Positions 5,688-12,044 of a stretch of DNA of 13,463 bases are shown here, one piece after another (the first letter of the stretch is position 1; every line of letters begins with the position of its first letter). Made by a program: the position numbers and the translations under genes. Below the pieces are notes generated by a model. The model worked only from the letters and a program-made list of their open reading frames with translations, was not told the DNA's origin and did not search any database. The stretch is from positions 98,761 to 112,223 of the forward strand of contig DPJB01000042.1 of assembly GCA_003543245.1 (NCBI GenBank), read 5' to 3'. The stretch comes from Moraxellaceae bacterium. GTDB taxonomy: Bacteria; Pseudomonadota; Gammaproteobacteria; Pseudomonadales; Moraxellaceae.

Positions 5688-8474
5688 ATGAAGCCCTGGA
5701 GCCTGCAAAGCCGCCTGATCGCCCTGATGCTCATCCCCACCACCCTGCTGGTTTTCGGTCTGGGCGTCGGGATGGTACTGAGCCGCTTCAATGATTTTGA
5801 AACCGTTCAGGATGAGCGCGGACGGCTGCTGCTTGCCAAATATGGCAATGCCTTCGACCAGTTGCGTAACGCCACGCCGGAGTCACTGCAAAAACTCTCT
5901 GTACAGGCACTGGAAGAGCAAAGCCTTCGGTCATTGATGCTGATGGACAGCAAGGGGGCAAGCCTGGTGAATAGCGGGCCGATGCCGCGCCCCTTGTCAG
6001 GCGCGCAAATACTCAAGCCCGATACCGGGACACGTCGTTACCTGACTGCAGACAGCTGGCAATACGTGCAACCGCTGGAGCGACCGGTCCTGAATGCCGA
6101 AGGAAAGCCTGTGCCGGCCTGGATATTGCTGGAAGTGAGCACGCAACACCTCACCATCCGCAAATACGAGGCACTGCTGGCAGTGCTGGTGGTCAGCCTG
6201 CTGACGCTGGCCCTGCTGGGCGTCGTACTCACCCGCGTCATTCACCGGTGGCTCTCCCCGATTTCGGAAATGACCAGGACCATGTCCCGGATAGACAGCA
6301 CGCATCTTGATTACCGGCTGGGGACAAATGCCTCCGGTGATCTGGTTGACCTGCAAAATGAAATCAATGCCCTGCTGGACCGCATCGGTACGGACACCGA
6401 GGAACTCAAGAGCTCGATGGTGCAGACCAATGAAGACTTGCGCGAAACCATGGAGGCCATGGAGGTCCAGAATATCGAACTGACGCTGGCGCGAAAGGAG
6501 GCCGTTGAAGGCAACCGCATCAAGTCGGAGTTTCTGGCCAACATTTCCCACGAGATACGTACGCCACTGAACGGCATCATGGGCTTTGCCAAACTGCTGC
6601 AAAAGACAAGCCTTTCACCACGTCAGCTGGACTATGTCCGCACCATCCAGAAGTCTTCCGACAGCCTGCTGGCCATCATCAATGACGTACTGGACCTTTC
6701 CAAGATCGAGGCAGGCAAGCTGGTGCTTGACCACACGCCGCTGGATCTTGAAGAAGTCATCTTTGACGTTCTCAACATGCTGGCGCCACTGGCCGAAGAG
6801 AAAAACCTGGAACAGGTGGCGTTCATTTACGACGACGTACCCCGTCATCTGATGGGCGACCCGCTACGACTGAAGCAGATCCTGATCAATCTGGTTAACA
6901 ACGCCATCAAGTTCACGACCAAGGGCGAAATCACCGTCCGTTGCATGCTGGAAAACCTGACCGAGCGTCACGCCATCGTTCGTGTCAGCGTGTCGGATAC
7001 CGGCATCGGCCTGTCGGAGTCTGCCAAGGCCGATCTCTTTCGTGCCTTCAGCCAGGGCGACCCGTCAACGACACGCAAGTTCGGTGGTACAGGGCTGGGG
7101 CTGGTGATCTCCCGCCATCTGGTCGAGCAAATGCATGGCGAGATAAATTTTGAAAGCACGCCGGGTGAGGGCTCCACGTTCTGGTTCACCATCAAGGCGG
7201 AGCTCGACAACTTCGTGCAGGCCGCCAAGCCGGGAGACCTGCTGGAGGGCTGCAATGTCATCGTTACAGAAGCACATGACGTCTGCCGCATCTTCCTGAT
7301 CAATACACTTGAGCACTGGGGCGCACATTGCACCGCCATCCAGTCCCTGAATGAATTGCGTGAGCAACTGGCTGACGCCGGCAGTCCTGATGCGATTATT
7401 CTTAGCCTTGGATTACCAGGCACCGATGCGAATGGACTGGGCACCGTACTGAACGAATTGCGGGAGCACATGCAGGGCCCGATCATCCTGCTGGCCCGAA
7501 GCACAGACTCCTCCCAGGAGCAGGCAGCGTACGAAGCCGCACACGTCACCGTTTTAAGCAAGCCTGTAGCGCCTCGCGAGCTTTATGCGCGACTGACCGG
7601 GCTGCTGTCAGCCATGCCAACGCAAATACCCCTGCTCCCCTCTGTTGCAAAAGCAAAATCCATGCGAGTACTGGCAGTAGATGACAATCCCGCCAACCTC
7701 AAACTGGTTTGTGCACTGCTACAAGATCTTCAGGTTGAAGCGGTACCTGCCAGTGACGGTTATCAGGCCATCCGGCTGTGCAAGGAGTCCGGTTTTGATC
7801 TTGTTTTCATGGACATCCAGATGCCCGGACTGAACGGGCTTGAAGCAACCCAGGCCATTCGTCTGCATGAAAAGGAATCGGGTGCGACAAAACGTTTGCC
7901 GATCATTGCTCTGACAGCACATGCCATGGCGAACGAGCGCGAGGCACTGCTCAAGTCGGGCATGGATGATTACCTGACAAAACCGTTACAGGAAACGCAA
8001 CTGGCACACATGATTGCCAAATGGACCGGCACCCAGCCAAAGCTCAGCTCGGTCAGGGACTTTGGACTGTCTACCGAAATGCCTGAACCTCAGGTTGCTG
8101 ATGGCGTGGACTGGGAAGAAAGCGTACGGCTTGCTGCCGGGAAAAAAGACCTTGCCCGCGACATGCTGCTAATGCTGCTCAACGGCCTTGAGCAAGAAAA
8201 ACGCAAGATTCTTGACGCCTGCGAGAACAACCACATGGAAGCATTGCTTGGGCATGTGCACTACCTGCATGGCGCCACCCGCTACTGCGGCGTGCCGGCA
8301 CTGCGCGAGGCGGCACACGAGCTGGAAACCTGCATAAAGACGTTAATGCATGAAAGCCTGGGCAGCAGAACAATCCAGAACGATACGACACATTGTCGCG
8401 CCGACATTGACCGCCTGGTTCGCTGTATTGACGAACTGATCGAATGGCGCGAGACAAACGAGCTGCCCGCCTGA
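5688..8474 (+). CDS. barA: BarA/GacS-type tripartite hybrid sensor histidine kinase
   Basis: Inner-membrane kinase that passes phosphate His-Asp-His to a UvrY/GacA response regulator, which in this family activates small RNAs that sequester CsrA/RsmA. It has 928 residues (E. coli BarA has 918). Membrane segments lie at about 11-31 and 162-182, flanking a periplasmic sensor region. HAMP is at about 183-235, followed by a coiled-coil stretch. HisKA carries His288 in NISHEIRTP. The HATPase shows NLVNNAIKFT, DTGIGL and GGTGLGL. A degenerate receiver spans about 522-640, with Ser573 at the expected Asp position. The true receiver has Asp665, Asp666, phospho-acceptor Asp709, Thr743 and Lys765. Hpt His861 is in YLHGATRYCGVP, the same number as in E. 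coli BarA. The frame is open from 5577, but the ATG at 5688 has AAGGG seven bases upstream and starts directly before the first membrane helix. It is divergent from cysM; the same family is called GacS in pseudomonads. Confidence 0.95.
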   Translation: MKPWSLQSRLIALMLIPTTLLVFGLGVGMVLSRFNDFETVQDERGRLLLAKYGNAFDQLRNATPESLQKLSVQALEEQSLRSLMLMDSKGASLVNSGPMPRPLSGAQILKPDTGTRRYLTADSWQYVQPLERPVLNAEGKPVPAWILLEVSTQHLTIRKYEALLAVLVVSLLTLALLGVVLTRVIHRWLSPISEMTRTMSRIDSTHLDYRLGTNASGDLVDLQNEINALLDRIGTDTEELKSSMVQTNEDLRETMEAMEVQNIELTLARKEAVEGNRIKSEFLANISHEIRTPLNGIMGFAKLLQKTSLSPRQLDYVRTIQKSSDSLLAIINDVLDLSKIEAGKLVLDHTPLDLEEVIFDVLNMLAPLAEEKNLEQVAFIYDDVPRHLMGDPLRLKQILINLVNNAIKFTTKGEITVRCMLENLTERHAIVRVSVSDTGIGLSESAKADLFRAFSQGDPSTTRKFGGTGLGLVISRHLVEQMHGEINFESTPGEGSTFWFTIKAELDNFVQAAKPGDLLEGCNVIVTEAHDVCRIFLINTLEHWGAHCTAIQSLNELREQLADAGSPDAIILSLGLPGTDANGLGTVLNELREHMQGPIILLARSTDSSQEQAAYEAAHVTVLSKPVAPRELYARLTGLLSAMPTQIPLLPSVAKAKSMRVLAVDDNPANLKLVCALLQDLQVEAVPASDGYQAIRLCKESGFDLVFMDIQMPGLNGLEATQAIRLHEKESGATKRLPIIALTAHAMANEREALLKSGMDDYLTKPLQETQLAHMIAKWTGTQPKLSSVRDFGLSTEMPEPQVADGVDWEESVRLAAGKKDLARDMLLMLLNGLEQEKRKILDACENNHMEALLGHVHYLHGATRYCGVPALREAAHELETCIKTLMHESLGSRTIQNDTTHCRADIDRLVRCIDELIEWRETNELPA

Positions 8475-8484
8475 CGTGCGGGCA
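8464..8484 (+). terminator. Hairpin over the barA stop codon, possible weak terminator
   Basis: TGCCCGC and GCGGGCA form a perfect 7-bp G/C-rich stem with a 7-base loop that contains the TGA stop codon. No U-run follows, so it would at best be a weak or Rho-assisted terminator, or a 3'-end stabiliser. Confidence 0.3.
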
Positions 8485-8681
8485 ACCGGGTCCTGCTCAA
8501 ACACTTCCGCCAGACTGCTCCGGTGAGCCCCCATCAACACCCCCCGCCTCCCGGTTGCACCGATCGACTGACCATCGTGCCGCATGATGCGGCATAACGG
8601 TCAATACACTCCGTCATTCCTCGTGCATCATCAGCTCATCCTGGCGTCGCTGCTGTGCGACATCTTGTTCTGGAGTCATGA
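8475..8681 (+). promoter_or_regulatory. Upstream region of the acyl-CoA dehydrogenase cluster with a 17-bp palindrome
   Basis: This 207-bp gap has no gene. TGCCGCATGATGCGGCA at 8578-8594 is a perfect palindrome (8-bp arms around one central base), about 90 bases before the first dehydrogenase. That size and position would suit a dimeric repressor such as a TetR-family regulator. A possible -10 (TACACT, 8605-8610) lies just after it, which would put the palindrome over the -35. A 9-bp inverted pair (GCAACCGGG at 8482-8490, CCCGGTTGC at 8550-8558) is also present. The ribosome binding site GGAG (8672-8675) fixes the start at 8682. No FadR- or PsrA-type operator was recognised. Confidence 0.45.
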
Positions 8682-9977
8682 ATGAACGCGAATCAAATAC
8701 AAGGTATGGGTCTGGGCATGCTGAGCCGGTTTGCCCAGAGTGACTGGCCTGACCGTTTCGGCGTACGCAAGCCTGTAGAAAGGCTGCTGTACTCCGGCAG
8801 CAAGACCGGCTTCAAGCTGATGGGTGTTGCTGCCCGCCAGTTCAGCAAGGGTCCCTCACTGGACAAGGCGCAGCGCCTTCCGGCCGCCAGCAAGGGCCTG
8901 TTTGACCTGTCGCTGACCGAAGAACAGCAAATGATGCGCGAAACGCTGCAGCGTTTTGCCCGTGACGTACTGCGTCCTGCCGCACATGGCGCCGACCATG
9001 ACGTTACCTTGCCGGAGAACATCCGTAGCCAGGCACTTGAACTTGGCCTGAATTTCTACGCAGTCCCCGAAGCACTGGGCGGCATGGCGGCAGAACAGTC
9101 TGTTGTAACCAACATGCTGACCGCCGAAGACCTTGGCCACGGTGACTTTACGCTGGCCGCCACCATTCTGGCCCCCATGGGCGTCGCCAACGCCCTCACC
9201 CGCTGGGGCACAAAGCTTCAGCAGGAAACCCTTCTGCCCGCATTTGCCGAAGAAGTACCGCCATTGGCCGCGATTGCCGTGATGGAAAGCGAACCCCTGT
9301 TCAATCCCTCAGTCATGTCGACAACTGCCTTGCGTCAGGGTGATGAGTATGTATTGAACGGCGAAAAGAGTCTGGTCTTGCTGGGTGCCGAGGCTGAATT
9401 ACTGCTGGTCGCCGCCATGCTGGATGGCAAGCCGGCAGTGTTCATTGTACGCGGCGGGAGTGATGGCCTGAGTTTCCGTGAAGACGAAGGCATGGGACTC
9501 AAGGCGGCACAGACAGTGAAAATGCGACTGAACAATGTGGTCGCCGACAAACTGGGTGGCAATGATTTTGATTACACCACCTTTCTCGATCTGGCATCGC
9601 TGGCATGGTGTGCGCTGGCAGTTGGTACCTCGCAAGCCGTGCTTGATTACGTGATCCCCTACTGCAATGACCGTGTTGCCTTTGGCGAGCCGATTTCACA
9701 TCGCCAGGGCGTGGCCTTCATCATCGCTGACATGGCGATTGAACTGGATGCGATGCGCATCATGGTCTGGCGCGCGGCTGCGCTGGCCGAAGCCGGCAAG
9801 CCCTTCCATCGTGAAGCCTATCTCGCCCGACTACTGTGCACGGAAAAAGCCATGAAGATCGGCACCGATGGCGTGCAGTTGCTGGGTGGCCACGGCTTCA
9901 CGAAAGAGCACCCGGTCGAGCGCTGGTACCGTGATCTTCGTGCCGTGGGTGTCATGCAGGGCGGCCTGCATCTCTGA
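8682..9977 (+). CDS. Acyl-CoA dehydrogenase-like subunit lacking the catalytic Glu (FadE24-like)
   Basis: A 431-residue acyl-CoA dehydrogenase-fold protein with an N-terminal extension of about 72 residues before the usual start (LTEEQQMMRETLQRFARD). The C-terminal domain keeps the FAD contacts that reach across the dimer interface: Arg331 in RVAFGEPISHRQ and Gln399 in QLLGGHGFTKEHPVER. However, in WYRDLRAVGVMQGG, Gln426 lies where the catalytic Glu of the family should be (YEGT in most members). The middle-domain motif TEPxxGSD is also replaced, by MESEPLFNPS (201-210), and the VTSG/ITNG element by LVLLGA. It therefore looks unable to catalyse alone. The gene is 53 bp upstream of a second dehydrogenase with complementary features. 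From memory it resembles mycobacterial FadE24; this was not checked. Its role is probably the partner subunit of a heteromeric acyl-CoA dehydrogenase; the substrate is unknown. Confidence 0.85.
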   Translation: MNANQIQGMGLGMLSRFAQSDWPDRFGVRKPVERLLYSGSKTGFKLMGVAARQFSKGPSLDKAQRLPAASKGLFDLSLTEEQQMMRETLQRFARDVLRPAAHGADHDVTLPENIRSQALELGLNFYAVPEALGGMAAEQSVVTNMLTAEDLGHGDFTLAATILAPMGVANALTRWGTKLQQETLLPAFAEEVPPLAAIAVMESEPLFNPSVMSTTALRQGDEYVLNGEKSLVLLGAEAELLLVAAMLDGKPAVFIVRGGSDGLSFREDEGMGLKAAQTVKMRLNNVVADKLGGNDFDYTTFLDLASLAWCALAVGTSQAVLDYVIPYCNDRVAFGEPISHRQGVAFIIADMAIELDAMRIMVWRAAALAEAGKPFHREAYLARLLCTEKAMKIGTDGVQLLGGHGFTKEHPVERWYRDLRAVGVMQGGLHL

Positions 9978-10030
9978 TAGAGCCTCTTCCCAAGCGAAAG
10001 GCAGCCACAACAGAATTCGAGGAACAAATC

Positions 10031-11233
10031 ATGTATCTGGAAACACCCAAGAAATTCAGCATGCTGGTCGGTCAGGCCCATGAAGTAGCGGTGAACTTTT
10101 TTCGCCCGATCTCGCGCAAATACGACAAGGCAGAACACGCTTACCCGAAAGAACTCGACATGCTTGCCTCACTGCTCGACGGCATGAACGAGGGCTCGCC
10201 AGAGGCCGCTGGTGCCGCTACTGCCGGCAAGCGTGGCACCAAGCAGGAAGGTGGCATACGCAACGGCTCTAACATGTCCACCGCACTCGGTGCCATTGAA
10301 CTTTGCTATGGCGACACCGGCCTGCTGCTGACCATGCCCCGCCAGGGCCTTGGCAATTCCGCCATCGCAGCCGTCGCCAACGACGAACAGCTTGAGCGTT
10401 TCAAGGGCAAGTGGGCTGCCATGGCCATCACAGAGCCAGGCTGTGGCTCGGACTCTGCCGCCATCCGCACGACGGCGACAAAGGATGGCGATCATTACAT
10501 CCTTAATGGTGAAAAGATTTTTGTCACCTCCGGCGACCGTGCCGACTGTGTCGTGGTCTGGGCCACACTCGACAAGAATCTGGGCCGTGCTGCCATCAAG
10601 TCCTTCGTGGTGGAAAAGGGTACGCCCGGCATGACGCTGACACGCCTTGAGCACAAGCTGGGCATCAAGGCCTCGGATACCGCCGCATTTGTCTTTGAGA
10701 ACTGCCGTGTACCGGCCGCCAACCTGCTGGGCAATCCTGAAATTGATGTTGCCAAGGGTTTTGCCGGAGTCATGGAAACCTTCGACAACACACGCCCTCT
10801 GGTCGCCGCGATGGCGGTTGGTTGCGCCAAGGCATCGCTTGAGCGCACCAAGGAACTGCTGAAGGACTATCTTGACCCGGATTACCGCACCCCACCGCTC
10901 AATGCATCTCATGTCGCTGCCACAGTCGCGCGCATGGAAGCCGAATGGGAGTCTGCCTATCTTCTCACGGTGAAAGCCGCGTGGATGGCCGACAACAAGC
11001 AGCCAAACTCGAAGGAAGCCTCCATTGCCAAGGCCAAGGCCGGCCGCGTTGGCAACGAAATCACGCTGAAATGCGTCGAACTTTGCGCCTCCATTGGCTA
11101 TGGCGAAGATGAACTGCTGGAAAAATGGGCGCGAGACTCTAAAATCCTGGATATCTTTGAGGGTACCCAGCAGATCCAGCAACTCATCATTGCCCGACGC
11201 CTGCTGGGCAAGAGCTCCAGCGAACTGAAATAA
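10031..11233 (+). CDS. Acyl-CoA dehydrogenase, catalytic subunit (FadE23-like)
   Basis: A 400-residue flavoprotein predicted to introduce the alpha,beta double bond into an acyl-CoA, passing electrons to electron-transfer flavoprotein. Catalytic Glu377 is present in ARDSKILDIFEGTQQIQ. The flavin/substrate motif TEPGCGSD (134-141) and KIFVTSG (162-168) are intact. In contrast, the elements that normally bind the neighbour's FAD are lost. The region expected to read R-x-x-F-G-x-P-x-x-x-x-Q is DPDYRTPPLNAS (282-293), and the expected Q-x-x-GG-x-G is ELCASIGYG (350-358). The preceding subunit retains exactly these elements. The sequence recalls mycobacterial FadE23, including the C-terminal ending RRLLG-x-SSSELK, by memory only. 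The start ATG has GAGGAA upstream. Residues 55-85 form a Gly/Ala-rich loop unusual for short- or medium-chain dehydrogenases. The substrate cannot be deduced. Confidence 0.9.
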   Translation: MYLETPKKFSMLVGQAHEVAVNFFRPISRKYDKAEHAYPKELDMLASLLDGMNEGSPEAAGAATAGKRGTKQEGGIRNGSNMSTALGAIELCYGDTGLLLTMPRQGLGNSAIAAVANDEQLERFKGKWAAMAITEPGCGSDSAAIRTTATKDGDHYILNGEKIFVTSGDRADCVVVWATLDKNLGRAAIKSFVVEKGTPGMTLTRLEHKLGIKASDTAAFVFENCRVPAANLLGNPEIDVAKGFAGVMETFDNTRPLVAAMAVGCAKASLERTKELLKDYLDPDYRTPPLNASHVAATVARMEAEWESAYLLTVKAAWMADNKQPNSKEASIAKAKAGRVGNEITLKCVELCASIGYGEDELLEKWARDSKILDIFEGTQQIQQLIIARRLLGKSSSELK

Positions 11234-11245
11234 AGGAAAGCGGAC

Positions 11246-11983
11246 GTGCACAATCAGGACAATCATGCTGGCCATTACGCCGCCTTTGAAGCCAGCAAGG
11301 AACTTCGCCTTGTCGGCGAGAAGCTGGTTTGGGAAGTGGAACACGGTAACTGGCGCCAGCACGATGCCCTCATTGAGGTGATTTCCCGTTTTGAGTCCGA
11401 GTCAGCCCAGGCTTTTGTTCTGGACGGAATTCATGCCATGGGAATCACCGGCTCCGCCGAGCAGTTTGTACAGTCCACAATGCATACGCTATCGACCACG
11501 ATCAACAAGTTGTCGAAGCAGATTGTTCCGAAGCTGGATCGCGAGCAGATGGAGCTTGCGGCACGTCACATCCGCTCGCTCTCCATCACGCTGCCGACGG
11601 ATGACGGGCTTCGTGCCATGATCGGCTACGAAGTACCGGACGACCTGCATGAGCGCCGGCTTGAATCCACCCGTCGCATTCGTGATGGCTACTGGCGCGA
11701 GGAACGTCGCGCCATCAGTCATCAGCTGAGTGAACTGGGTGACCTGATGCTGGAGGAGATTTACCTGAAGTCCATCCGGCTGATGGGATTCGGTTTCTTT
11801 ACCGAAAAAATGATTCAGGGCGGCGCGGCGATTGGACGGGGCTTGCAACACCAGCTTATCAACTGGGCGATCAATCATCTGCAGGAGCCCGAGTTCATGA
11901 CACTTGCGGATTACATGGACCTGCGTCACCTGTATTTGCCTGAACCGCTGGGGCATCAGTTCCTGTATTACACCAACGACTGA
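11246..11983 (+). CDS. Unrecognised 245-residue protein in the acyl-CoA dehydrogenase cluster
   Basis: I do not recognise a family. The likely start is GTG at 11246, with AAAGGAAAG seven bases upstream and only 12 bp after the preceding stop; the ATG nearby at 11265 is out of frame and the next in-frame Met is residue 65. The protein appears mostly alpha-helical and soluble, with no signal peptide and no clear membrane span. A moderately hydrophobic Gly-rich stretch (about 179-199) is followed by a C-terminus rich in Leu, Tyr and Pro (about 217-242). His is plentiful, but no cofactor motif stands out. The tight spacing implies co-transcription and perhaps translational coupling with the catalytic dehydrogenase subunit, so an assembly factor, a third subunit or a dedicated partner are possibilities. 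A real CDS is likely, as the frame is long, has a ribosome binding site and ends at a strong terminator. Confidence 0.85.
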   Translation: MHNQDNHAGHYAAFEASKELRLVGEKLVWEVEHGNWRQHDALIEVISRFESESAQAFVLDGIHAMGITGSAEQFVQSTMHTLSTTINKLSKQIVPKLDREQMELAARHIRSLSITLPTDDGLRAMIGYEVPDDLHERRLESTRRIRDGYWREERRAISHQLSELGDLMLEEIYLKSIRLMGFGFFTEKMIQGGAAIGRGLQHQLINWAINHLQEPEFMTLADYMDLRHLYLPEPLGHQFLYYTND

Positions 11984-11991
11984 TTCGTCAG

Positions 11992-12029
11992 AATAAAAAA
12001 GGGCTGCAGATCTGCAGCCCTTTTTTATT
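11992..12029. terminator. Bidirectional intrinsic terminator (38-bp perfect palindrome)
   Basis: A run of A's, the stem arm GGGCTGCAGA, its exact complement TCTGCAGCCC, and a run of T's form a perfect palindrome. In either direction it gives a G/C-rich stem followed by six U's. It lies between the convergent dehydrogenase cluster and acs, 9 bp from one stop codon and 16 bp from the other, and should stop both transcripts. Confidence 0.95.
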
Positions 12030-12044
12030 GCCGTTCAAAACAGC

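Noticed and set aside
5553..5708. Upstream in-frame extension of cysM
   Set aside because: The extra 52 residues have no family counterpart, run through the G/C repeat into the kinase gene, and the ATG at 5552 has the better ribosome binding site and family-typical N-terminus.
10169..11362. Long minus-strand open frame opposite the second dehydrogenase (397 codons)
   Set aside because: It is antisense to a well-supported acyl-CoA dehydrogenase and overlaps the next gene start. The composition is that of a shadow frame.
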